From: Promethearchaeia archaeon
GTDB lineage: Archaea; Asgardarchaeota; Lokiarchaeia; Sigyniarchaeales; SOKP01
Reading direction: 5' to 3'
NCBI GenBank assembly: GCA_029856445.1
Contig: JAHQWY010000115.1
Location: forward strand, 1 to 9,793
DNA: 9,793 nucleotides
Positions 1 to 6,789 of this stretch are shown one piece after another. A program made the translations under genes and the position numbers. The stretch's first letter is position 1. Each line of letters starts with the position of its first letter. Below the pieces are notes generated by a model that was not told where the DNA came from, did no database searches, and was given only the letters and a program-made list of their open reading frames with translations.

Positions 1-38
1 AAGCAAATAAAAAGAAATCAACTAAAATGTGAATTTAA

Positions 39-1892
39 ATGCCAAGTTTGGAAGATTTTATAGTAGATGAGAATAAAGTATGGTTTACAGAAAGATATTG
101 GCCAGAAGGTGTTCCAAAGCAATTGAAAGACGTTGATGGCGTTGAAATTTCCCCAATGTGGGAGGGATATTTACATGCATCTGATTATTATGGAACTATG
201 GATTATGACATATGTGTTTTTGTATATGGGTCTTATATGGAACGTGTAAAACTAAGAACTCTTTTTGAATATGCCAAACGATTTGGAACTTTTTTGCATG
301 ATAATCTAGGGATGAAAAAAGGTGATATTGTAGCAATTGATCTACCTAATTCCATAAATTTTGTGGTTGCATATATGGGTTGTCAATATATTGGAGCGAT
401 CGCCCAAGGTATAAATCCTACATATCGACCAATGGAGCTGTTGCACTCCTTAAAGATGACGGAAGCAAAAGTATTCGTTATGATGGATATGCTCTATATT
501 GCAGGTCCTAAAGATATTCTCCCACAAACAAGTGTAAAATATGTAATACCTACAAACTTTGTAGATTTTTTAACTGCTGATAAAGAAACAATTCAAAAAT
601 TAGGAATCCCAGACGCTAGAGATAAGCTACCTGAGGCGACAGAACATTATAAAGTGTATTGGATGGATGAAATAATAAAAAACACAGAACCTAAGGAGAT
701 AAAAGTTGATATTGATCCATGGACAACACCAGCTGTATACCTTATGACCGGAGGTACCACAGGTTTACCTAAAGTAGCAATGCTTAGTCATGCGAACTTA
801 GTTGCTAACATCTATATGGTTAAGGAATGGGTAAAATTAAATCCTGGGATGATAACTATAGGAAGTATTCCATTTTTCCATAGTTTTGGAATGACATGTG
901 TTATGAATGGAGCACTCTCTTTAGGTATGCAAATGTTACTTTTCCCAAGACCTCCAGATGATGAGACCCTCTCTGAAACAATAAATAAGTTAGATGCACC
1001 CCAAGGAATTATCTATGTTGGGGTAGAAATGCTGTTTAAAAGGTTGACTGAATTTGTAGAAAGTATGGGTGTAGAAAAGTTTAAGGAAAAATATGACTTC
1101 TGGAAAAAACTTAAGTATTGTACTAGTGGGGCAGGACCTCTTCATGATTATGTAAGAGTTCCTTTTGAAGAGATTTTTTGCCCGATAAGAGTAGGCTATG
1201 GTTTGACAGAAACTTCTCCTATTCATAGTGTAGCACCATTCTGGGGACCTAATAAGACAGGAAAGCTAGGATTACCAATGCCTGGTGCAGATTGGGCAAT
1301 CTTCCCTTCTGATAATTTTGAAGCAGGTCCTATAGCAGATGGAACTAAAGAAAAAGGAGGTTTTGGAATCGAGAATACGGGTGAAATTTGTATTGCAGGA
1401 CCCCACGTAATGATGGGATATCTGGGAGTTCAAGAAGAACAAGAAGATAACTTGAAAATGTGGGGTGGAAAAAGATGGTTACTAACAGGAGATATTGGTT
1501 TTATGGATGAACATGGATTTGTAGAAATCCGAGATCGGAAAAAATCACTTATAAAAGTTTCTGGTCATTCTGTTTTTCCAAAAGAAGTAGAGGAGCTGCT
1601 AGGACATCATGAAGCAATTGATGAGGTTGCGGTAGCTAGTTTACCTGATGAAACTACTGGTGAAAAGGTAAAAGCGTGGATCACATTGAAAAAAGGTTAT
1701 AAAGTTGGTAAAAATATTGAAATTGAGGATATAAAACAATGGGCTTTAGAGAATATGGCAAAATGGAAGACCCCACGATTAATAGAAGTCGTCAGAAAGA
1801 TGCCTGTTAGTATGACTGGCAAAGTTCAAAGGCGTGAACTCCAAGAAAAAGATATCGATAAACTTAATCAAGGAAAAGAGATTAAAGGTTAA
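39..1892 (+). CDS. AMP-forming fatty-acyl-CoA synthetase (ANL superfamily)
   Basis: This 617-residue enzyme should activate a carboxylic acid, probably a medium- or long-chain fatty acid, with ATP through an acyl-adenylate to acyl-CoA, AMP and pyrophosphate in the cytoplasm. All core ANL motifs are visible. The phosphate loop MTGGTTGLPK lies at 236-245, PFFHSFG at 278-284, YGLTETSP at 387-394, the ribose-binding aspartate in LLTGD at 485, and the hinge region RDRKK at 498-502. The adenylation-step lysine is K595 in SMTGKVQRREL. It is somewhat longer than a typical bacterial FadD (about 560) because of its N-terminal 90 residues and a loop near 430-475. The ATG at 39 is the first usable start: an earlier ATG at 27 is followed directly by a stop. 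Substrate length cannot be read from sequence; benzoate- or other acid-CoA ligase is possible but less likely. No gene partner lies downstream in the same transcript, since a T-tract and a new TATA-like box follow. Confidence 0.9.
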   Translation: MPSLEDFIVDENKVWFTERYWPEGVPKQLKDVDGVEISPMWEGYLHASDYYGTMDYDICVFVYGSYMERVKLRTLFEYAKRFGTFLHDNLGMKKGDIVAIDLPNSINFVVAYMGCQYIGAIAQGINPTYRPMELLHSLKMTEAKVFVMMDMLYIAGPKDILPQTSVKYVIPTNFVDFLTADKETIQKLGIPDARDKLPEATEHYKVYWMDEIIKNTEPKEIKVDIDPWTTPAVYLMTGGTTGLPKVAMLSHANLVANIYMVKEWVKLNPGMITIGSIPFFHSFGMTCVMNGALSLGMQMLLFPRPPDDETLSETINKLDAPQGIIYVGVEMLFKRLTEFVESMGVEKFKEKYDFWKKLKYCTSGAGPLHDYVRVPFEEIFCPIRVGYGLTETSPIHSVAPFWGPNKTGKLGLPMPGADWAIFPSDNFEAGPIADGTKEKGGFGIENTGEICIAGPHVMMGYLGVQEEQEDNLKMWGGKRWLLTGDIGFMDEHGFVEIRDRKKSLIKVSGHSVFPKEVEELLGHHEAIDEVAVASLPDETTGEKVKAWITLKKGYKVGKNIEIEDIKQWALENMAKWKTPRLIEVVRKMPVSMTGKVQRRELQEKDIDKLNQGKEIKG

Positions 1893-1900
1893 ACAAAATA

Positions 1901-1937
1901 AATTTTTTCTATTTCTTTTATTTTTCTGTATTTTTTG
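1901..1937 (+). terminator. T-tract terminator after the acyl-CoA synthetase gene
   Basis: Nine bases after the stop codon come three closely spaced runs of five or six T, with no strong hairpin. This is the usual form of an archaeal intrinsic terminator and separates the synthetase gene from the next gene on the same strand. Confidence 0.5.
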
Positions 1938-1959
1938 ATTTTCTTATCATAATCAGTAA

Positions 1960-1972
1960 TTTAAATTAAATA
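1960..1972 (+). promoter_or_regulatory. TATA-like box for the TIM-barrel gene (leaderless start)
   Basis: TTTAAATTAAATA is centred roughly 22-25 bases before the ATG at 1987, the distance expected between an archaeal TATA box and the transcription start. There is no Shine-Dalgarno sequence, so the mRNA probably begins at or next to the start codon. In such AT-rich DNA the box alone is weak evidence. Confidence 0.35.
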
Positions 1973-1986
1973 TTCTTAGTATTATT

Positions 1987-2769
1987 ATGAAACCAGAAAT
2001 TGGATTTGTGGGTCAATTAAGCACAGAGGATATTTTAGAGGATTTAACTTTTGCAGCAAAAAATAAATTTGAGTGGTTTGAAATTGCATTGGATTGGAAG
2101 CAAAATTACGACTTAAGCCCTAAAGTAACTAAAAAAATTAGAGAAATATCATTAAAACATGGAATAAAATTAATTGTACACACCCCTTATTACCTCCCAA
2201 CAAGCACTATGCTTCCTGAAATAAAAAAAGGAGTTATTGAGAATTTAAGAAAGGCAATAATTTTCGCAGGAGAGGTAAAGTCGGATAAATTGACGATTCA
2301 TCCCGGATTTCCAGAGATGCCCCCTCCTGCTATTAAATATTGCTATGAATCCTTATTAGATAATTTACAAAAGATAGTCGATATAGGACAAAAACATAAA
2401 GTTAATATTTGTTTAGAAAATTTTAATAAACCTTTACTCTGCTCAGAATTAAAAGATTATTTGTACGTGCTAAATTCTATTGACGGACTTATGGCAACTT
2501 TGGATGTTGGACATGCAAACACAACAGATATTAGTCCTTCAGTATTTTTAAAGGAAACAAGAGACTTTATAATAGATATGCATATTCACGATAATAACGG
2601 AAAGCGAGATGAACATAAATGTCTTGGTGAGGGTACGATTGACTTCAAGGAATTTTTCTCAGAATGTAAAAATACTAATTATTACGGTCCATTCATGTTA
2701 GAGCTGTTTCCATATGAAAATATCATTGAAGGTAGAAAAAGATTTTTTGATCATTGGGAAAAGATATAA
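1987..2769 (+). CDS. Xylose isomerase-like / endonuclease IV-like TIM-barrel protein
   Basis: This 260-residue protein belongs to the AP_endonuc_2 superfamily of metal-dependent TIM barrels, which holds sugar and sugar-phosphate isomerases or epimerases as well as endonuclease IV. Metal-site motifs occur in the family order: HTPYY (H65), HPGF (H105), LENF (E144), LDVGHA (D173, H176), MHIHDN (H199), then the pattern D-x-H-x3-GEG (D208, H210) and LE (E239). These match the nine ligand positions of the three-zinc site of endonuclease IV by order and spacing, so the site seems intact. The endonuclease IV signature around DTCHA is replaced by DVGHA, which is more like the isomerase/epimerase side. 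I therefore call the fold with confidence and leave the substrate open. The length is normal for the family. It follows the synthetase gene by 94 bases but seems to have its own promoter. Confidence 0.8.
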   Translation: MKPEIGFVGQLSTEDILEDLTFAAKNKFEWFEIALDWKQNYDLSPKVTKKIREISLKHGIKLIVHTPYYLPTSTMLPEIKKGVIENLRKAIIFAGEVKSDKLTIHPGFPEMPPPAIKYCYESLLDNLQKIVDIGQKHKVNICLENFNKPLLCSELKDYLYVLNSIDGLMATLDVGHANTTDISPSVFLKETRDFIIDMHIHDNNGKRDEHKCLGEGTIDFKEFFSECKNTNYYGPFMLELFPYENIIEGRKRFFDHWEKI

Positions 2770-2777
2770 AAATATAT

Positions 2778-2810
2778 AAACCCTTATATGGTTTCTGTGA
2801 TTATTTTTTA
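2778..2810. terminator. Bidirectional hairpin terminator in a convergent gap
   Basis: AAACC at 2778-2782 pairs with GGTTT at 2790-2794 around a seven-base loop. A run of six T (2804-2809) follows on the + strand. Read on the - strand, the same hairpin is followed by ATATATTTTT. The gap lies between two convergent genes, so one small hairpin could end both transcripts. The stem is only five pairs, hence the modest confidence. Confidence 0.4.
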
Positions 2811-3194
2811 CCAGTTTACTTTTTGTTTATTTAAGGTGTTTAGAATAGTAGCATTTATTAAATCGCTTAATTCTATACTTTCTTTCTTACCATTATTCCT
2901 TTCATTAGCCATTGTAATCGAAAATATAAAATTATCTCTTGTTTCAATAATTACACTATAGATTTTTCCTTGCCTAAAACTAAAAGCCTTTTTAATTTTT
3001 GATAATGGAATTTGATAATCTTTGTAGAAGTCATCAACAGAGCTCCCTATTTCTGTTAGACTTATATTAGCTTTTTTTATAAATGATAATTCAAGATCAG
3101 TTAACAAAATTTTTCCAAATGTCATTTCAAACTGCCATTTCTTCCCCACTTCTCCTTCACAGAAGTATCCATCGGAATTATAAAGCAACGTCAT
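2808..3194 (-). CDS. Small uncharacterised protein, possibly PH/GRAM-like
   Basis: This 128-residue protein is not recognised by name. It has no signal peptide or membrane segment. The central part alternates polar and hydrophobic residues like a small beta barrel. FGKILLTDLELSFIKK (26-41) resembles the first strands of GRAM or bacterial PH domains, which often read G-x-L-x-L-T-x-x-x-L-x-F. The stretch with IPLSKIKKAF (62-71) and the strands YSVIIET and FIFSIT (79-94) resembles the 'I-P-L-x-x-I' strand and following hairpin. A charged helix follows (about 106-124). Fold assignment is by eye and uncertain; a lipid- or protein-binding adaptor role is inference. The ATG at 3194 is used; M24 would cut the N-terminus but keep the barrel. 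It is divergent from the LURP-one-like gene, 180 bases away, and convergent with the TIM-barrel gene. Confidence 0.6.
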   Translation of the reverse strand: MTLLYNSDGYFCEGEVGKKWQFEMTFGKILLTDLELSFIKKANISLTEIGSSVDDFYKDYQIPLSKIKKAFSFRQGKIYSVIIETRDNFIFSITMANERNNGKKESIELSDLINATILNTLNKQKVNW

Positions 3195-3374
3195 AATGCT
3201 TGATTTTATCTCTTACTCATTATTATTTCATTATAATTATCTATATTTTATTTTAAATTTATCTAATAGTTGTTCTACGCGAGAAGGGTTCATTATTAGA
3301 CATCAAATAAATATTTAAAGGCTGACTAAGTTGGTTATATTAAAGACTATTAAATAGAAGGATTAACCAAAAAA
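3195..3374. promoter_or_regulatory. Divergent promoter region between the PH-like and LURP-one-like genes
   Basis: This 180-base gap holds the promoters of two divergent genes. For the + strand gene, TTATATTAAA (3336-3345) sits about 25 bases before a likely transcription start near 3366, giving a leader of about nine bases. TTGGTTA (3331-3337) and TAACCAA (3364-3370) form a seven-base inverted repeat around that box. Inside it lies CTATT-A-AATAG (3347-3357), a perfect palindrome with one central base. These could form an operator. No clear box stands out for the - strand gene. No tRNA or other RNA gene was seen. Confidence 0.4.
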
Positions 3375-3905
3375 ATGACATTACAAAAGACTAGAGATTT
3401 TATGCTACAAGAAAAAATGATCTCTTTAAAGGATAAAGGCAAAATAATGAATTTGGATAAAGAAACAATTGGTACATTTGCAGGAAAAATAATAAAAATT
3501 GGAAACACTTACAGGATAAGGGACCTTGAAGAAACTCCAGTACTAACGGTTCATGAAAAAGTTGTTTCAATGCGTTCCACATATAAGTTCTATAGAGGTG
3601 GTGAAGAAGATGACGATAAATATATTGGTAAATTGAAAAGGAAAATTGTATCTGTAAAACCAAGTTATTGGTTTGAAGATCCAAATGAAAACAAAGTCTT
3701 TACAATGAAAGGAAATATTTTTGCGTTGAAATTTAAGATTCTAAAAGATGATAAAGTTGTAGCTGAAATCCATAAGAAATTATTTAAAAGTCTAATCAAG
3801 GGAACTTACGGTGTACAAATGTCTCCTGATTTGGATGACGATTCTGCTATGTTAGTATTAGGGATCGTTTTAATGCTCCACCATGAAAAAGAAGAAAATA
3901 GATAG
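3375..3905 (+). CDS. LURP-one-related (tubby-like fold) protein
   Basis: This 176-residue protein matches the LURP-one-related family, whose 12-stranded barrel around a central hydrophobic helix is shared with Tubby and phospholipid scramblases. Repeated strand pairs of the family can be followed: YRIRDLEETPVLTVHEKVVS (46-65), then MRSTYKFY (66-73), IGKLKRK (84-90), a YWFEDPNENKVFTMKG stretch (98-113), FKILKDDKVVAEIHKK (120-135) and TYGVQMSPDLDD (144-155). The hydrophobic helix MLVLGIVLMLHH (159-170) comes last, where the family's buried helix lies. It is typical in length. It has no signal peptide, and the helix is a fold core rather than a membrane anchor. The biochemical role of prokaryotic members is not settled; membrane-lipid binding is inference from the fold. 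The ATG at 3375 is chosen because it is the upstream one, with M10 and M15 as alternatives. No good ribosome binding site precedes it. Confidence 0.82.
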   Translation: MTLQKTRDFMLQEKMISLKDKGKIMNLDKETIGTFAGKIIKIGNTYRIRDLEETPVLTVHEKVVSMRSTYKFYRGGEEDDDKYIGKLKRKIVSVKPSYWFEDPNENKVFTMKGNIFALKFKILKDDKVVAEIHKKLFKSLIKGTYGVQMSPDLDDDSAMLVLGIVLMLHHEKEENR

Positions 3906-3910
3906 AGAGC

Positions 3911-3930
3911 ACTTTTTTTTATTTTTTTTA
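3911..3930 (+). terminator. T-tract terminator after the LURP-one-like gene
   Basis: Two runs of eight T separated by a single A begin seven bases after the stop codon and fill the 22-base convergent gap. They would end + strand transcription. On the - strand the gap is A-rich, so the opposing transcript must end inside the 3' end of the LURP-one-like gene. Confidence 0.5.
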
Positions 3931-5415
3931 ATTTGATTTTCTTCGATATTCCGCATAATTACATATTTTTTCTATGCAATTCACTGGACGATCCCAGAAT
4001 TGAAATACAATTCCCCCCAATTCTCTTATTTTTTTTGACCATGGATCTGCATAACTTTGAGGATTTATATAGATAACAGGAACTGAGTATTTTTGAGAAT
4101 TTTTAATAGTAGGAGTAATTACCATTTGTTCCATATCATCCATTCTATCTCTCATATCTTCTCTTAATTCTAAATGTTGGGATATTTTATTGTTTTGGTC
4201 CTCGAAAGTTGCCATGCTTCGAAAACCCATCGCGCCATATATTATGATTATATCAATTTCACCAGATTTCATTAACATTTTTGGAAAGGTTATGTACAGA
4301 TTAAATATGTTCATATCAAAAGTAATATCAATAGGATTAGTCCAACTTGCTGTATGAGGTAACATTTTTTTTAGTTTTGATTGGAGTGTTTCTGAAAATT
4401 CAGGTACAATTAGCCCTTTTCGTTCTGCATTATTTGCAATAAGAGCTCCTGGTCCCCCTGCAAATGTTATTATTCCAACACGTTTTCCTTTAGGATAAGG
4501 AAAATTTGGTGATAAAAGCATAGAACTTATATCTAGAAATTCTTCAACATAATCCGTTTTTATAATCCCTGTTTCTTTAATCATCGCATCAAAAATTTTC
4601 ATATTTCCTCCAATTGAACCTGTATGACTCTTAATTGCACGATTACCCGCTTGAGAACCACCCCCATATATGACAATTATTGGTTTCTTTGAAGTGATTT
4701 CTTTTGCTAACTGTATGAATTTCTTACCTCTTTTAATTTCTTCTATATATAAGCCAATTACATCAGTTTCTTCATCGTCTTTAAAATAATCTAAAAAATC
4801 TACTAAATCTATATTTGCTTCATTACCCACTGAAATAGCTTTACCAACATTAAAATCGGGATATTCAGAATCAAGCCATAATTGACTGGCTAAAGTACCA
4901 CTTTGAGAAACTATTGAAAACTTGCTTCGTTTTAATTGTTCTCTCCACATCATTGTATTAAACCGCCCTTCACCATTAGGATAAATCCAACTGTTATAAG
5001 CCCCTAAACAATTAGGACCAGTAAACCTCATTCCATAGTTGTTTGCGATTTCAATTATTTCTTCTGTTAGAGTATTTTTGCGATCCCCAATTAGTTCTCT
5101 AAAACCACCAGAGATTAGTATAATTCTTTTAACTCCCTTCTCCCCGCATTCTCGAAAAACTTGAGGAACAACTTTTGGTGGTAATACTATCATTGCAAGA
5201 TCAGGTACTTCTGGAACATCTGCAATTGATTTATAAGCTTTATATCCCAAAACTGTATCTAATTTAAGATGGATTGGAAAGATTTTACCCTTGAAATTAG
5301 AATTAATGATACGGATTAATAACATCGTACCCATTGTCGTTCCAAACGTATTATTAGCACCGTATACAGCGATGCTTTTGGGAGTTAAAAAATCATGTAA
5401 AAAATGAGTTGACAT
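3928..5415 (-). CDS. NDP-forming acyl-CoA synthetase, alpha subunit (ADP-forming acetyl-CoA synthetase family)
   Basis: This 495-residue protein has the three domains of the alpha part of ADP-forming acyl-CoA synthetases, which interconvert acyl-CoA + ADP + phosphate with acid + CoA + ATP. A CoA-binding Rossmann domain starts at about 10 (SIAVYGANNTFG, 14-25) and includes GPNCLG (133-138). A succinyl-CoA-ligase-like domain starts with FSIVSQSGTLASQLW (166-180), and the phosphohistidine is H264 in IKSHTGSIGG (261-270). A third domain begins at KRVGIITFAGGPGALIANNA (311-330) and contains WTNPIDIT (358-365). The ATP-grasp beta part (about 230 residues) is neither fused nor adjacent, so the protein needs a partner encoded elsewhere or has another use. 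Residues about 396-442 are polar and look longer than usual for this domain. The acid specificity is unknown: acetate, branched-chain or aryl acids are all handled by family members. Confidence 0.88.
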   Translation of the reverse strand: MSTHFLHDFLTPKSIAVYGANNTFGTTMGTMLLIRIINSNFKGKIFPIHLKLDTVLGYKAYKSIADVPEVPDLAMIVLPPKVVPQVFRECGEKGVKRIILISGGFRELIGDRKNTLTEEIIEIANNYGMRFTGPNCLGAYNSWIYPNGEGRFNTMMWREQLKRSKFSIVSQSGTLASQLWLDSEYPDFNVGKAISVGNEANIDLVDFLDYFKDDEETDVIGLYIEEIKRGKKFIQLAKEITSKKPIIVIYGGGSQAGNRAIKSHTGSIGGNMKIFDAMIKETGIIKTDYVEEFLDISSMLLSPNFPYPKGKRVGIITFAGGPGALIANNAERKGLIVPEFSETLQSKLKKMLPHTASWTNPIDITFDMNIFNLYITFPKMLMKSGEIDIIIIYGAMGFRSMATFEDQNNKISQHLELREDMRDRMDDMEQMVITPTIKNSQKYSVPVIYINPQSYADPWSKKIRELGGIVFQFWDRPVNCIEKICNYAEYRRKSN

Positions 5416-5593
5416 TTCTAATTGTTATTTTTTTCTGTGAAAAATATATAAATTAAATCTAAATAGGAAAATAATGGTAAATTTTAAAACTTATTTAACC
5501 AAAAACTTCATAATAGAATAGTAAAGGTTATAAAGAACAAAATTTAAACCGTAAATAAAATTCTATTTTTAATAACAAAAAAAGTGTGATCAT
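5416..5593. promoter_or_regulatory. Divergent promoter region between the acyl-CoA synthetase alpha gene and the FMN enzyme gene
   Basis: On the - strand TTTATATAT (5444-5452) lies about 33 bases before the ATG at 5415, predicting a leader of only 5-8 bases. On the + strand TTATAAAG (5528-5535) or AATTTAAA (5540-5547) could serve, giving a leader of roughly 20-40 bases. GTGATC (5586-5591) ends two bases before the ATG at 5594. It matches the 3' part of the extended Shine-Dalgarno AGGAGGTGATC at the right place, so this gene may be translated from a leadered mRNA. Confidence 0.45.
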
Positions 5594-6715
5594 ATGACAT
5601 TTGAAACAAATATTACCAAGATGTTTGGAATTAAGCATCCAATTTTTTCAGCAGCTATGGGTCCTTTTTATACCACAGACCTATGTGTTGCTGTTAGCGA
5701 AGCAGGGGGTTTAGGTGTCTTATCTCATACATCAATAGAACGAGGAGCGAATATTGGTAAGGAAACTACGGATGTTCAAATTGATGAATCAACTATGAGA
5801 AGGATGGGTATTGATGTGGTAGCAGCGATGAAAAAAAATATGGAATATGTAGTAGAACATACAGATAAACCTTTTGGTTTTAATATAAGAACATCAAGAA
5901 ATGAAATTCAGGCACCAAAAATGTGCGAAGAAATCCCCAAATTTATAATGGAGAACCAGAGAATTAGAGATCAGTGTATTTATGCACTGACAAGTGCGGG
6001 ATCCTCTAAAATATTACCAGCTAGTAAGACATTTCAGGAATTAAAAAAGAAATCTGAAATTAAACATTTTCATGTTGCTCCGGCTTTATGGTTAGCAGAT
6101 AAATGTGTTGATTCTGGGGTAGATGGTATGGTTGTAACTGGTGGTGAAGGGGGAGGGCATCAATCTTATGAAAAAGTTGCTACTCTCATATTACTTCAAC
6201 AAGTACATAAAAAATATCCTGATTTTCCAATAATTGCATGTGGTGGATTTGCTACTGGAGCAGGTCTAGCAGCTGCTCTTGCTATGGGCGCAGGTGGTAT
6301 AGCTATGGGCTCACGGTTCATCGCTAGCGAAGATTCAGAATTTCATGAAAACTATAAAAATGTGGTACCTCCCGCAAAAGCATCAGATACAATCTTAGTT
6401 ACCGGTGCTTTAGGACCAATACGTCTATGGAAGAATGAATATTCATTACACCATGGACTTGTAGCTGACAAAGAAGCAAAGATGGCTGAAGAACAGGCAC
6501 TTAGAACTATGTCTCGTGAAGATTATATAAAAGAACTTATAGAATCTTCCAATGCATATCTTGCAGCTTATAGAGGTGATACAAATTCAGGTGCAGTTCT
6601 CCTAGGCCAAAGCATCGGTATAATTGATAAGATTGAAAGTGTATCAAAAATCATCAATGATATGGTGTCTGAAGCAGAAACTCTATTAAAGAGCGCGGTT
6701 GGGAGAATTAAATAA
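5594..6715 (+). CDS. FMN-dependent nitronate monooxygenase / FabK-like enoyl reductase family protein
   Basis: This 373-residue TIM-barrel flavoprotein belongs to the family that includes nitronate monooxygenase (2-nitropropane dioxygenase) and FabK enoyl-ACP reductase. The N-terminal FMN-loop region reads HPIFSAAMGPF (15-25), followed by AVSEAGGLGVLSH (33-45). The conserved histidine is H189 in TGGEGGGHQS (182-191). The FMN phosphate site is IIACGGFATGAG (213-224) together with AMGAGGIAMGSRF (230-242). The C-terminal LLGQSIGIIDKIESV (336-350) is also typical. A polar insertion at about 50-90 separates the first two motifs. Nitronate detoxification and enoyl-thioester reduction cannot be told apart from sequence; the nearby acyl-CoA genes favour the second only weakly. 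The start ATG is supported by GTGATC just upstream. It is divergent from the acyl-CoA synthetase alpha gene. Confidence 0.87.
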   Translation: MTFETNITKMFGIKHPIFSAAMGPFYTTDLCVAVSEAGGLGVLSHTSIERGANIGKETTDVQIDESTMRRMGIDVVAAMKKNMEYVVEHTDKPFGFNIRTSRNEIQAPKMCEEIPKFIMENQRIRDQCIYALTSAGSSKILPASKTFQELKKKSEIKHFHVAPALWLADKCVDSGVDGMVVTGGEGGGHQSYEKVATLILLQQVHKKYPDFPIIACGGFATGAGLAAALAMGAGGIAMGSRFIASEDSEFHENYKNVVPPAKASDTILVTGALGPIRLWKNEYSLHHGLVADKEAKMAEEQALRTMSREDYIKELIESSNAYLAAYRGDTNSGAVLLGQSIGIIDKIESVSKIINDMVSEAETLLKSAVGRIK

Positions 6716-6734
6716 TTTTTAATTATTCTTTAAG

Positions 6735-6778
6735 ATTTTTTTTTCATTTTGAAATTAAAAAAGGAAATTATCAAAAAT
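6735..6778. terminator. T-tracts ending both convergent transcripts
   Basis: A run of nine T (6736-6744) lies 20 bases after the stop of the + strand gene. Runs of six and five A (6757-6762, 6773-6777) become T-runs for the - strand sugar kinase gene. No good hairpin was seen. The 74-base convergent gap holds nothing else. Confidence 0.45.
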
Positions 6779-6789
6779 ATATCAGGGTT

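Noticed and set aside
990..1226. Open frame of 78 codons on the - strand
   Set aside because: Antisense to the acyl-CoA synthetase core, including the region before its YGLTETSP motif; a chance frame.
3270..3300. GGTTCATTATT sequence resembling a tRNA T-arm box
   Set aside because: No matching acceptor, D-arm or anticodon stem can be built around it.
3400..3684. Open frame of 94 codons on the - strand
   Set aside because: Antisense to the LURP-one-like gene; low-complexity, leucine- and phenylalanine-rich translation without any motif.
5431..5441. TTTTTCACAG on the - strand, also seen near 8617-8626 on the + strand
   Set aside because: One copy is in a leader or promoter and the other inside the signal-peptide codons; a short T-rich match is expected by chance here.
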